Source: Gentiana macrophylla
Lineage: Eukaryota; Streptophyta; Magnoliopsida; Gentianales; Gentianaceae
Reading direction: 5' to 3'
Assembly (NCBI GenBank): GCA_026214975.1
Contig: CM047805.1
Coordinates: 192,085,620-192,149,619 of the forward strand
DNA length: 64,000 bases
The translations under genes and the position numbers were made by a program. Under the pieces are notes generated by a model. It saw only the letters and a list, made by a program, of their open reading frames with translations. It had not been told where the DNA came from and did no database searches. Below are positions 1 to 11,900 of the stretch, one piece after another (positions within the stretch are counted from its first letter, which is position 1; every line of letters begins with the position of its first letter).

Positions 1-846
1 ATATAAAAATATATTAAAAAAAATATTGTAGTCAGCAGGTTCGAATTTATATGTATATATATAAAAAAGTACTGTAGTCAGCAGGATAGAAAAACCACTG
101 CTACTCCACTACACCAACACGCATTACTATAAAGTTACTAATTATCAGTCATATTATATACTTCAATACAATTGCAAAACATGTAGCTATGGGAGGGTTG
201 TATCGTGGGCCCGGTCGGTCAGCTATCCCACTGAGCTGCGAGGCATACACTATGAACTCAGTATAGGTCACCTCCAACCTTAGACGACACTTTCATTTTA
301 TCAGCGAGGCATTAACCACGAGGATAAGAGAATTATAATTCTTGGAGTTTAAAAATAGTGGATGAGAGAAATTGTATTTGTTTCTCGATCTCAATCTTGT
401 GTGTAGGCGTATATGTTTAATATTTTTTGTTCTTTATGCAAGACAATTTTGGAAGAACGTCATTTTCTTAATTTAGATTCTTATTTTGTGATTCTCTAAA
501 TAAAAAATAAATAAACCCACACATTTCCATTGAAATTATATTTTAAGCACTTAAAAAACTATAAATAAAAAAAAAATTAGTGGAACTCTACCCATAGAGT
601 CCTCCAACAGGATTAGTGTAAGATTAAATAAAGATATATGTGTCTTAATTGTTCAATGTACTTAAATTATTATTATTTTTCTTTCTGAAAGAAGCCGCTC
701 AATATGTAATTCAAACTCTCAATTACATCTAAGCTAGGATGTCACTACAACCTAAAATAAAAAAAAAAAACAACAACAACAACAACAACAACAAATGTAA
801 AATGAAAATATATGGGACAAAACTCTGTTAGGAAACCGGTACTTCC
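1..846. other. AT-rich non-coding DNA, no gene seen
   Basis: No conserved coding sequence is visible on either strand. The stretch contains a repeated 13-14 base block (tgtagtcagcagg at about 27 and 72), A-rich runs, and an (AAC)n microsatellite at about 770-793. It reads as intergenic plant DNA. Confidence 0.6.
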
Positions 847-2185
847 TCATTATTCTCGTTTACCGTCTTTGTTAAAGTGTTTGTTAATTTGTTTGAATAT
901 TCTGTTTCTGTTTCATTCTTTTGGTCAACGTTTTTGTTGAATTACATCAATGCATTGTTGCTCAATATGATAAATGCTATGTATAGTATTAATAAAAAAA
1001 ATTAAAAAAAAAAATTATGATAAATAATATGAAATAACTCATAGATTTTTATTTTATTTTTAAATTGGAAAAAGAGAAGATAATTTTTACTATAACTCCG
1101 ATACTATACAAGTGCACCCACATGTGTGACTATTATATAAAGTAGGTAAATATATTTGCACACACATATATATGTGTGTGACTATTGTACCAAAACTACA
1201 CCACAAATGCAAAGTCACTCCTCAAGACAAATCATCTAATCAAATTGAATTCACTACGTCATTATATAAATAAACAATGTTATTGTTATAATAAATGATT
1301 ATAACAAGTCATACATCATAGTTTCTTTTCATTATTGGTCGTAGTGTAGGTTCTACTGATTGAAGTATGGTGTATCATTATTAATGTTGTAAAAACGTGT
1401 TGTTTTACTTATTATTATAATCACGTTTCTACCATTATTCTCGTTACCAAATTGAAAGTAGATAAATGTCATAAATAGAAAGAAAAATATGTAGACTTGA
1501 AAAATAGAATTTGCTCTAGATCTTTGATTAATGATATTCATTAATTTATACAATAATTTTTCGTTACTCTAAAAGCACTTGCATCAGATGCTCTAAAATA
1601 ATACTATATTTTACAGTTTTAAATACACATTTTTCTAGTTTACAGAATCTCTATCTAAAATGAAATGCATCAGATTCCCTATTTTACGTAATGAGTTAGA
1701 TATAAGGAGAAAATTTACAGAATCTGGATAAATACGGTAGATTTAAAAGAAATTTTACAGAATCTGTAGTTTACACTAAAAATGTAGAGTATCTACTACA
1801 GTGTTACTTTTCATAAATCTGAACGTTAAAATCTTTAAAAATACAGTTTATAAAAGATTTACAGTATCTACTGCAAGTGCAAACATCCACACTTTCACAT
1901 CTAATACTGGAATTGTATTAAATTGTTGTCTTAAATTTTATGAAATTATTTTGAAATTTTGTTTTGATAAAATACTAAGACTCGCAAATTAATATAGGGT
2001 ACTAAACTTACCACGGAAGAGAGGCAGTAAAAAATAATGTTAAGTGATATCCTAATTATAGAAGTAGGGTGAATTAACACCTTTATTGAAACAAAAGTTC
2101 TTTTACAAATCAAAATGATGAGTTTAATTAACAAAAGCCAAAACAATTTATCCAATATGTTGATAGTAACAGGACGAGTAATCAA
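847..2185 (+). repeat. Segmental duplication, copy 1
   Basis: Blocks of this stretch recur, in the same order and orientation, at about 5186-7162: 847-930 matches 5726-5800, about 955-1160 matches 5805-6060, about 1405-1555 matches 6785-6985, and about 1973-2183 matches 7000-7160. This copy carries the uninterrupted site for the hAT-like insertion of copy 2, and has its own MITE at 1575-1880 that copy 2 lacks. No coding sequence is evident in it. Confidence 0.75.
1575..1880. mobile_element. Small MITE with terminal inverted repeats
   Basis: The left end reads GCACTTGCATCAG and the right end CTGCAAGTGC, an inverted pair. The interior is AT-rich, repeats the phrase 'tttacagaatct' several times, and has no coding potential. 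The second copy of the surrounding duplication lacks this segment, consistent with an insertion. A target duplication is not clear (AAA on both sides is possible). Confidence 0.5.
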
Positions 2186-2215
2186 TTTTATTTGTACCAT
2201 TTCATATTTCAAATA

Positions 2216-2773
2216 AAGTAAGTAATAGTTTTTCTACCGTTATACCCACATTACTCAACAGATACTTTAATATTTAGCATAAACTTGCTTATATAAAAAA
2301 ATAAAAACGAAATAACTTTTGTCAATCACACTTTATACTTGAGAACGACATTTTAGTGTTCAAGAGCTGTTCAACTTACCTTACAATATGTATATATATA
2401 TAATATAAAATAAAAGCAGTTTACAAGTTGAAATGTTTGGACACGCGTAATTTTTAGTTTTTTCATTTGATGAAAAAAATAAAAAGCAATTTAAGGTAGT
2501 GATGAAAGTGTTTTTTTATTTTATTTTACAATACACGTTATGCAATATTATTTGATACAAAACACCAAAATAATTACAACAAATGACACACCGTGGCAGT
2601 GTCACATGAACCATGAGGTGCATTTGCCCACATTAAACATTTCCACTTACTTACTTTTCTATTTAAATGTAACATATTTTTAAATCATTAATTATAATGT
2701 TAGACCCAACAATTCTTATAGGTCTTAGAAAAACACTATGTAAAAGGGTATTATGGATTATTTTGTTATGATA

Positions 2774-2809
<36 letters not shown>

Positions 2810-2940
2810 CCATCGATCCCATGATAGATGTAAGTGTGGCAAAATGTAGGAATGGATAATACAACACCGGCCTAAAACTATTACTTAATATAATCAAGTT
2901 AACAATTTTGAGAGTTGTTTTTATCCCTTTCCAAATCTAC
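2216..2940. other. Intergenic DNA upstream of the TCP gene, with a T-run
   Basis: AT-rich DNA without conserved coding sequence. A long poly(T) tract lies at about 2778-2809, some 190 bases before the TATA box of the TCP gene. No other element is recognised. Confidence 0.5.
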
Positions 2941-2964
2941 CCCTGAAGCTCAATGCCTGACAAG

Positions 2965-2973
2965 TATAAAAAG
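2965..2973 (+). promoter_or_regulatory. TATA box of the TCP gene
   Basis: TATAAAAAG lies 74 bases ahead of the chosen start codon, leaving room for a 5' leader of about 50 bases. It matches the plant TATA consensus and is the only good match just upstream of the reading frame. Confidence 0.55.
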
Positions 2974-3046
2974 GGCATCGCCAGCATACAAGTAGCGTCA
3001 TCGAAACAAAACAACAGTCCCACCTTTGAAAAGCAGCACGCTATAT

Positions 3047-3646
3047 ATGGCTTCAACACCACCACCACCACCTTCTGCACTTGCAGCATCAGCTCGCAAA
3101 AGAAAGCCATCGGCGAGACAAGATCAACCACCACCACGTCGCAAAGATCGTCACATAAAAGTGAATGGAAGAGACCGTCGGATCAGGTTGCCGCCAATAG
3201 TTGCTGCCCGGGTCTTTCAGCTGACAGAGGAGCTAGGTCTCAACTCTGCTGGAGAGACCGTCGGTTGGCTCCTGACAAATGTTGAACAAGCCGCTTGGGA
3301 AGCTACCACCGGTAGCGGCGGTAGCTCCGGGACTATTCCCGATGTTGTTAACATCACCGCACCAACCCTTCCATTTTCCAATCCTGTCAACTCTACCTTT
3401 GCTCCTGTTCATTACAGTTCACCTACTCATGTTACCAGATTTGTGCATGTACCAGCTGCTGCTGGACCTGCAGGGGAGTTATGGGGTTTCTTCCCCAACC
3501 CGGCTGCTATCAGTCCGTCGCCGCCGCCACCACCACCACCATCACCATCACCAACTGATGATGGACTTGAGGGTATTGGTGATGATGATGATATATCGTT
3601 TGCAACGATTTTTATGAAGGAGTCACCACCCACCGACGATAATTGA
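3047..3646 (+). CDS. Class I TCP transcription factor (TCP11-like), single exon
   Basis: A 199-residue intronless frame opening with MASTPPPPP. The frame is open upstream of this ATG but contains no earlier ATG. Residues 33-80 form a TCP domain: a short class I (PCF) basic region ([17 protein letters not shown]) followed by an amphipathic helix-loop-helix ([19 protein letters not shown]). TCP proteins bind GTGGNCCC-like promoter sites as dimers and control growth and cell division. The domain is divergent: helix I has TEELGLNSA where family members usually have TRELGHKSD, and the conserved stretch after helix II (usually AEPSIIAATG) has become [12 protein letters not shown] proline run (about 165-173) and an acidic tail (DDDD, near 187) follow. 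The short length fits TCP11. Basis: domain by eye; subfamily by recalled resemblance and genomic context. Confidence 0.9.
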   Translation: MASTPPPPPSALAASARKRKPSARQDQPPPRRKDRHIKVNGRDRRIRLPPIVAARVFQLTEELGLNSAGETVGWLLTNVEQAAWEATTGSGGSSGTIPDVVNITAPTLPFSNPVNSTFAPVHYSSPTHVTRFVHVPAAAGPAGELWGFFPNPAAISPSPPPPPPPSPSPTDDGLEGIGDDDDISFATIFMKESPPTDDN

Positions 3647-3960
3647 TCATATCGTGGGAGAGTAGTACCATTCTAATTGTTGTTGGTAGTTAAGGGTAGG
3701 AATGAGATATAGGGTTTTTTTTTTTTTTGGGGGGGGTTGGTAGCTTAATTTAGTAGTATTTTAATTTAAAAATGAAAAGTAGCAGGGGTCCTTGTCTTCT
3801 TTAATTGAAACTCATAGATCATCATCAATATATGGATTTTTTTTCTTGGTTTTTTTATTTTGAGAGATTTTATTTTTATTTTGTTTAATCACTTGGATTC
3901 TTGGGCGTTAAAGTACAACTCAAAAAACGAATGAGCTTGTAGATTTTCCAAACATAAATG
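3647..3960 (+). other. Probable 3' untranslated region of the TCP gene
   Basis: The 300 bases after the stop are T-rich, with an adjoining T-run and G-run at about 3714-3736. No coding sequence is present. The polyadenylation point cannot be fixed by eye. Confidence 0.4.
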
Positions 3961-4139
3961 AAACCATCACAACAACGAGTATACCAAATCATGTTAAGAT
4001 ATACCATATCATGAGGCATATATAGCAAAGAACACTACATATACAAAGTGAGTGTTCATCAAGGCTATGGTCGACTGTAAATCAAGCATTGATCATTAAT
4101 TACGGTCTTATACAAACCAATCTGCATACAAAAATAAGG

Positions 4140-4890
4140 CATTCAAGTTAAATCCTTGTTGAATACCGTGATATAGTTATACGTTACGTTTGCTATTGTG
4201 ACGAAAATAGCAGATCTGGATTTTTATTCACGATAAAAAAACAAAGCCTTTTTTCTTCTTACCTCTATTGAACAATGGCTATAGACACGAATTTTTTTTT
4301 TTAATTTTTAATTTTTTGCTGGAAGGAGACACGAATATTTTTCACTTTACTCATTTGAATTAAAAAATTAGTATAAGAGAAGTGTGACATCCAAGTGAAA
4401 ATCTTGTTGAATATCGTGATATAGTTATACATTACGTTTTATTGTCAAAACATGAGGTGCACATCAAAGGTTAAGTCATTCATCTGTTTATCACTTGTCT
4501 ATTCACTTAATTCATTTCAATAAAGGTTAAGCCATTCTATTTCATTTGTATATCACACTTGCTTTTGTTTTTACCGTCTCTCCTTCTTGATGAGTTTAGT
4601 ACACGTACTACTAATTCACCGGTGAGTGCTCAAGAGGACTATGGTAGAAAATGATACAAACATCATTAATTGCGGTCTTCATCAAAACCGTATTGTATAG
4701 ACAAGTGATCGAGTCATCCAAAAGAAAACCTTATTCAGTGTCTTGACATAGTTATACGTACGTTACGTTTTTATTGTGACAGACTGACAGCAGTAGCATA
4801 TCCGGATCGGATTTTTGTTAAAACCAAAACGTATCACTTTTGTCTTCTCACATCATTTGAACCATGGCTATATTTATGCTGTCATGTTTG
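4140..4890 (+). repeat. Foldback-type dispersed repeat, forward copies
   Basis: Three forward copies of one repeat lie at about 4140-4294, 4388-4440 and 4717-4890. They share the core phrase 'atatagttatac(g)ttacgtt', then 'attgtgac', 'tctggatttttgttca' and 'ttgaaccatggctata'. The same sequence appears inverted at 5039-5185 and 7341-7515 and forward again at 7157-7266. There is no coding frame; paired copies in opposite orientation could fold back on each other. It is probably a MITE or foldback family. Confidence 0.65.
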
Positions 4891-5038
4891 GACACAGATA
4901 TTTTATACTTTATTCATTTGAAAAAGAAAAAACAAGTTAGTGATTTCTTTTTTTGAAAAACAAGTTAGTGATTAAATAGACGACATCCATATTATTTGAT
5001 ACAATGCTCGAAGCAAAACAAATATTATATAAAACCAA

Positions 5039-5185
5039 ACTATAGCCATGATTCTGACGAGGTAGGAAGAAAAAACGATATGTTTTTGCCCTGAACAAAA
5101 TTCCAAATTTATTGTTGTCACAATAGCAAACGTAACGCATAACTACGTCACGATATATTCAACAAGGTTTTTATCTGGATGTCAC
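5039..5185 (-). repeat. Foldback-type repeat, inverted copy
   Basis: This is the reverse complement of the repeat at 4717-4890, sharing 'tatagccat', 'gaaaaaacgatatgtttt', 'gtcacaatagcaaacgtaac', 'cataactacgtcacga' and 'ggatgtcaca'. Its outer end, ggatgtcaca, is followed directly by the first base of segmental duplication copy 2. Confidence 0.65.
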
Positions 5186-5199
5186 ATTATTCTCGTTTA

Positions 5200-5725
5200 T
5201 AGGGACGGAGCTAAGTAGTGGGTTGGGGGTGGCTAAACCCACCCAGCCTACTCTCTTTTACTTATTATATAGAGGTTTAATTTTTGATAGATTGTACTGA
5301 CATAATTAAAAAAAAAATGTAATCATATTGTTAGAAAGGATTTTGTGATGTCAATAAAACACACATAAATTTCTTTCTAATGTTTTATCCAGTTAATTCC
5401 ATCTTTAAATTTTACTCGGCACAACTCAATTTTATTAACACATCTAATTTGATTACTCGTATTAATTATCGAGTGAATTTTTTTATTGTTATTTTATGAA
5501 CTCTAAAAAAAAATTGCATCGTAAAATAACATTATAATTAATTTATCTCACTCAAATGAAAAATCTTATGGTATCGAGTGTATTCTATTGTTAAATTTTA
5601 AACGTCTAAGAAAATTTCTTAATAAAAACAACAATATAAAGAAATGCAACCCACCTGAATATTCATAAAATAAAAGTATAAAGAAATTCAGTCCACCCGA
5701 ATACAGATTTATGTCTCCGTCTTTG
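5200..5725. mobile_element. Non-autonomous hAT-like element, 526 bp, 8-bp target duplication
   Basis: The 8-bp duplication CTCGTTTA flanks the element (5192-5199 and 5726-5733). The ends are inverted: TAGGGACGGAGC on the left and the complement of a CAAAGACGGAGAC-type end on the right. The paralogous segment at about 853-860 holds a single CTCGTTTA without the element, which is a direct empty-site control. No transposase frame is present. Confidence 0.8.
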
Positions 5726-6060
5726 CTCGTTTACCGTCTTTGTTAAAGTGTGTGTTAATTTGTTTGAATATTCTGTTTCATTCTTTTGGTCAATGTTTTG
5801 GTTGTCAATGTATTGTTACTCAATATGATAAATGTTATGTATCGTATAAATCAAAATAGAAAAAATAAAATTATTATACATAATATGAGTATGATAAATG
5901 TTATGTATCATATAAATCAAAATAGAAAAAAAATTATTATAAATAATATGAAATAACTCATTGATTTTATTTTTAAAATTGGGAAAAAAAGATTATAACT
6001 CCGATACTATACGAGTGCACCCACATATGTGACTATTATAAAAAGTATGTAAATATAACT

Positions 6061-6785
6061 GAGACTTGAGCTCCATATTTAAGTGCTAGTGTGACACTTA
6101 TGGATGTGCCCCAAGGGTTAAATCACTTTTGTAGAGGAGGGAGGACTTAGATAATTCCACACGCGTGCGCGCACTGCCGTCCAACCGGCTCGGCTCGGCT
6201 CAGCTTCAGTTCGGTTTGGATCGGATGTTCCTATTAATTTTTTGAACAAAATTTCTTTTTGAAATTAACCATAAATTAATTTTTTTGGCATGTGATTGTG
6301 TCATTCGACCAATGAGAATTCAAGAATTCGTGTGATTGAGTCATCCGACCAATCAGAATTCAGACGACACGTCATCCGACCAATCCTAAGTGTGGAATAA
6401 GTCGGCCATCATTTTGGACACGCCAGAATGGCTTTTCTCGAGGGGAAAGTCGGCCGACTATGTCATATGGCCAATCAGATTCGAGCATTGGTTCCTCCTC
6501 TCCTCTATAAAAAGAACTCCATGGATTATGGTTTAAGCATCAAATTTCCTCTTGTCATTTCCACCATAAAGATTCTATCATATAGATGTAGTTCTTGAGT
6601 CGAAGAGAAGTCGGAGAACTCTGTAAGTTCGCCGGAGCTCGGATTTTTGAAGTGCCTCTAAATCCGACACGTAAAGCCGTTGTATCTTGGAAGAAGGCAT
6701 TGTTACTCTTCTTTGTGAAGACAATATCAGAAAGCAATTTATCTTAGGAAAGAAAGTAGCTACTCACCTCAGTTTGATCTCTAGT
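6061..6785 (+). mobile_element. LTR-like fragment of uncertain type
   Basis: Copy 1 of the duplication has different sequence here. The block contains CCAAT-like repeats ('gaccaatcagaattc' twice), a TATA-type box (CTATAAAAAG near 6505) and a downstream leader-like stretch, an arrangement like an LTR promoter. It could start TGAG and end CCA, but I find no matching target duplication and no partner LTR. It could equally be a displaced gene promoter. Confidence 0.3.
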
Positions 6786-7156
6786 CCACTTATTATTATA
6801 ATTCTGTTTCCACCATTATTCTCGTTACTAAAGTGGATAAATGTCATAAATATTTAAACTAGTAAAAACATTTGCAAAGGCTTTATTTATTTTTGAAATG
6901 ATAGAAAGAAAAATATATAGTCTTGAAAAATAGAATTTATAAATATATAGTCTTGAAAAATAGAATTTGAAAAATAATATTCACTAATTGTAAATAATTA
7001 CGACTCGCAAATTAATATAGGGTACTAAACTTCAGGCAGTAATTACGACTCGCAAATTAACACCTTTATTGAAACAAAAGTTCTTTTAAAAATCAAAATG
7101 ATGAGCTTAATTAACAAAACCAAAACAATTATCCAATATGTGGATAGTAACAGGAC

Positions 7157-7515
7157 GAGTATATAGTTATACGTTACGTTTCCTATTGTGACACCAGTAT
7201 CAAATCTGGATTTTTGTTCATGACCCAAAACGTATCATTTTTTCTTCTTCCCTCTATTGAACCATGGTACGTTTCGGTCATGAACAAAAAAATACTTGTC
7301 CTAATATTTTTCTCCTCAATACTTGTCCTCTATTGAACCATGGCTATACTTGTCCTAATTTCTACTGATTCTGACGGGTAAGAAGAAAAAACGATATGTT
7401 TTCGCCAATGAACAAAAATCCAAATTTGCTATTGTTGTCACAAATGCAAACCTAACGTATAACTACGTCACGACATTCAACAAGGTTTTTACCCGGATGT
7501 CACACTTCTCTATGC
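7157..7515. repeat. Foldback pair of the dispersed repeat
   Basis: A forward arm (7157-7266) and an inverted arm (about 7341-7515) share 'cgtttcctattgtgac', 'gaaccatgg' and 'tacgttacgtt' in opposite orientation. The 75 bases between them contain a further broken duplicate. The transcript would form a long hairpin. No protein is encoded. Confidence 0.6.
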
Positions 7516-8010
7516 AGTTCGGTTTGAATAAGACGAGAAATAATGATGTTTGTTTCACTTCCTACCATAGTCCAACTAAGCACTCACTCGTGTTTTCTGT
7601 GTACGAAACAAAGGATCACATGACACTCAGGCACTTTGTTATGAAAAAGGGGGGGTTGGTTTAAAAGGCCATAATTCACCGGCCAATCTCAACTATAACA
7701 GCTTTTTATTAAAGTAACAATTTAATCAACCTTTTTATCTTTCTACTTTTTATATGAACTCCAAGTTGACATTGAAATAAATACATCTATTCTACAAAGC
7801 ATGCTACACAGGAAAATAAGCATGCATGTAGGACATTCGAAAAGTACCTATACATTGTTATAACCTCTCTGATGTGAAAATGCATTAGGAAAAGAAAGAA
7901 GAAAAAAAAAGGGAATATTAGCATGTATTTTAAAAAATATATAAATTAGTAAATGCAAACCGCACCAAGTGAAGCTGGGGCCCAGTTATGGCTTTCCATA
8001 TTTGTCAAAT
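7516..8010. other. Intergenic DNA, then probable 3' UTR of the OTU gene
   Basis: No coding sequence is seen. The right part (roughly 7800-8010) is likely the 3' untranslated region of the minus-strand OTU gene whose stop codon is at 8011-8013. A poly(A) signal was not assigned. Confidence 0.4.
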
Positions 8011-8891
8011 CTAGTTCTTGTTACGGAAGTTCCACCATTTCTTTTTCTTCTTAAAATCAAACAGAGGCAAATCTGCACGGAAATATACATTACATCAAGA
8101 ATTAGCAAGAGAAAAAGAGTCCTGACTTATTTACCTCACCATTATATATAACTGAAAGAGTTATATAAGGGCTACAAAAGCAGAGATAAGGACATTACCT
8201 CCTTCGGGATAAATTGAGTTATAGTGCACCTCTGACCAAAAGCTCAGACAAATCACTGCATAGGAACAAAGAGGTTCAACAAAATTGTATCAAATTCCGG
8301 TTTCCTGAACAATGTCTTCATTTTCATTGCTAGTACAAGATAGACGAAGAGAAGGCAGTGGAAACAAACAGCAGGGCTTGGTGATTCATAACTTGGCCCG
8401 GTAAAAACCATACTGCTCAGTAGCCAAAAGTAAAATGTTCACAACCAAATCATTGTCAAACTCAGGGAACTAAGGCAATTACCTCTTTTTGACTTTTGAA
8501 CTTTTGGAAGAATCTCAATGTAATATGTGTCTTTAAATGAAGTGAGGACGACAATTCTCACACCATACTGCAAGACAGCGAGAGGGGGGTTATGACAAAG
8601 TTTTCATTCAGACAAAGATAGGCATGAATTCATAAAAGCATGCACAAAGAAGTGTATTTAAGCATGCATAATGAAGTGTATTTAAAACCTAAAAGAGCAC
8701 AACTTCTGACGTGTTATTGCATTTTAAGTGTACATTACCAAAACAGCTAAAGCTTATCATTACGGATGGTAACTTAACATGGTAAAAAGGTCGTTCTCAG
8801 AAAGAAAAAAAAAAAAGGTGAAGCGGCCTGTGTTTGAATCAAATGCCTGGAAACTGAAAATGTGAACTTGCATGTTTTGGGGACCTCAATG

Positions 8892-8928
<37 letters not shown>

Positions 8929-11900
8929 AGAAGTGGCTGCCCACATGTTTAAGGGCAAATTTTGGAGCTTGTAAGATAAGGCGGATCATTGCTTCCTTGA
9001 TAGCTTAAGATTTTAGTCATATGGTAATTCAACAATAACAGAATAACAACTTGTAATCAGAATAGCTTTAATGTCATCATATCATTACTAAAAACAGCAA
9101 TATGTTGTCTGCACAAAACAAGATACATGCAGCAACTCATGATATTATTTTTATTTGTTTCTTCCAAATTATGGCAATTAATGCGGATGGAAGGCAAGAT
9201 GGGCTAGATGTAAATAGACAGAGTTCAAGTAATGTAATTTTTTAAGAATATAATCATGCCACATACAGCTGGACTGCAACCTGGATACTCGGTCGCCTGT
9301 ATTAAAATTTTGAATCATCTTAAAGGACTACATGTATAAGTCTATGTAATAGGCATGTACGTACGTATAGAAACGGAGAAAAGAAAGAGGGTAATTCAGA
9401 GTGATGACTAGTACCGAATCTGCAGCAGCTTGCAAAGTCACGTGATCACCCCACTCACCATTCCTGGCAGAAAAGATCGAATGGACAATCTTAACCAATT
9501 AGACTTGAAAATACAAGGTAATAGAAAAGGACAAAGAAAAGTCAAGTAAAAAAGAGTGAAGATTTACTTTGACATCCTCTCCAGATACTCACTATAAGCC
9601 ATGGGAACATAGCCTTCGTATATATCTGGATGAGCTTTGAGCTGAAAGGCATCAAAAAAACAGGAAAACTGATTAGAACTTTTGTATACAAATTTACAAC
9701 ACATCCCTAAATCACATTAACTAAACATCATCAACAATCACCTGATCGACCACTTGCTGCCTAACAAATTCATGGTGCTCTGGACTACGATAAAACTGAT
9801 CCGACAAAGCACGAAACTGGAAGAAATAGAAGGCAGGTTATTAGCAAACTGAAAGTAGGGAAAATCAGTAAAAATATATTCCTTTAGAATTTAACAGCAG
9901 AGAATGATGATACATGGAAACATGCAAGCACTAAGAACATAATCAGGAAATAACCTAACGATTTCGAAAAAGAGAGTATTGGCGTGCCCGTGCAAGAAAA
10001 AAAAGGAATACAAGAAACAAATGCATGCAAGAACAGCCGTCCAAGCAGATTGGGAGATTTGAAAAAAGAAACACAGAAAAAGAACTCAATGAAATCTTTC
10101 TCCGAGTCACGTGCTTGCGGAGGCATACAAACATTCCACCGCCCTATATTTCAAAGTTTTCTAATAAAGATTACTCTTCAATTGCAAAAAATCAGTCAGC
10201 AATTGTGATCCCCATGCTTGCCATTCTTACACAATCCACCCTTTCTCTTTTGATCAATGGACTCTATTTTCACATTTATAATACATGATGTTAATTAAAT
10301 GCCGTCAGATCCCATCATCATTTAAGCAATAACATTAATTCCGTTTTAATAATTCACGCAGGTGATAAACCTATGTACAGAAAGGACTCTGAGATGCTCA
10401 ACTGTTATATCCATGCTAGTAACTTATCACAAAATGCATCACAGGGTAAAGACACAACTTTCTGAAAGTCAAAGAAGAGGTAAACGATAGAAACAATACT
10501 AACCTGACAGTTTCCATCTCCCTCAACTTTGTGTTCAACCAGCTGAAATAACTCCAGCCTTGAATCAGAATTGATCCCGTATGATATTGCCCCACGGGAA
10601 GTAATGACCAAAACAAATTAGCAACGGACCAAACAAACTGGGCTAATTACACACACCTCACATACCCTATTCTTATTACCAGTACCACAAAAAAGAGGTA
10701 AGCATAATGTACATAAAGTCAAAGGGGGTTGCATTGTAGTATAAGAACTCAAGCAGGTATTATTTATCTGACAAAAAATAAGGATGTAGTATGCTAAACA
10801 AACATGCCGTGCCATGAACTACAGCGTCTGGTTAACAATATAGCAATGCTTGTAAGATAGATAAAAATAAAAAAAATAAAAAAATAAAAAAACAAAAAAA
10901 AAGTAATACCTGTCCAGTAGTCTTTGGTGATCAGAAGTTGCTTCATCAAGTGAGGGTATGTCTCCATTAATTTTAGGAACATGCTGCAAAAGAACCAACA
11001 AATTTTTTGAATCAGACAACTCTTTTCCAACAAAGTTGACCAAAATCAAGGACACGCTGAGTAGCCCAGGTTCAACTAGCTCTTATTCGAGCAAACATTT
11101 TACGGTCATACGGTCCTGGCTGATGTAGGATAGGACTGAGAATATTCAAGTTCGTTATCGAACGAACATAAGAGTGATTGATATCGTTCAATCGGACAGT
11201 AAAAAAAAACTAGAAAAGAGCTCACACACAACACAAGCCCCAAGGCTAAATAAGAAATAACTTTGAAATTTTGTTGATGCTAGGATGTTGTATTAGATGC
11301 TCTCCTTTTTTATATAAGGGTGTAAATAAGAGTCTAGAACTATTAGATTGTCCATATTAAAGAAAATAACAAACAAAACTAATTAATTCACCTAAAGAAA
11401 ATAAAATAAACAAAAATCAATCATATAAAATATTATCCATAAATTATGCCACTAAATATTCTCCGCATCATTAAATATGATTCAATTTCCTTTTTCTCTT
11501 TTTACATCTTTTTGCGGGATATTCTATCCTCATCATTTCCTTCCACAAAACATCTGGCCCCGAGTTGTCATCAAGGCACTTGATAACACTATAGTCCAAC
11601 AATTAGCATATGAAACGATTGATAAATCCAACATTGTGTGGCTTGACGAAGCATGTGATAAAGGATATAATTTAGAACATTAAATTCAATTTTTGCTTCC
11701 TTATCCTTAAGAGTAGGTGGTTCATCGAAAACATCCTTATACACACCAATGGAAATAAAATATTCATCTTCACCGTGGGCAAAGTCCAAAAGCCAGCCTT
11801 ATGTCGGGCTCTTGTATTGGTTTCATCCTCTGATTAAGCAGAAGATTCACTTTCAATTCCCTTGTTGCCATCATCATCCTATTCATCATGAGCAAGCCAT

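Larger units (their letters stand above)
5186..7162 (+). repeat. Segmental duplication, copy 2 (interrupted by insertions)
   Basis: This is a second, diverged copy of 847-2185. It is split by a hAT-like insertion (5200-5725) and by a replacement block (about 6061-6785) that stands where copy 1 has about 240 bases of unrelated sequence. It is bounded on the left by the inverted foldback repeat and on the right by a forward copy of the same repeat. Confidence 0.75.

Noticed and set aside
180..260. tRNA-like A box on the minus strand (GCAGCTCAGTGGGATAGC)
   Set aside because: No B box (GGTTCGANNCC) or cloverleaf follows at the right distance, so neither a tRNA gene nor a SINE can be supported.
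3279..3617. Second open frame inside the TCP gene (poly-His and poly-Met rich)
   Set aside because: Shadow of the proline- and aspartate-rich TCP frame in another phase.
6061..6785. Viral or pararetroviral promoter
   Set aside because: Only a TATA box and CCAAT-like repeats are seen; no viral coding sequence is present, so an LTR or promoter fragment is the simpler reading.
8774..8989. 71-codon minus-strand frame with long F runs
   Set aside because: Made by poly(A) tracts inside an intron of the OTU gene; low complexity.
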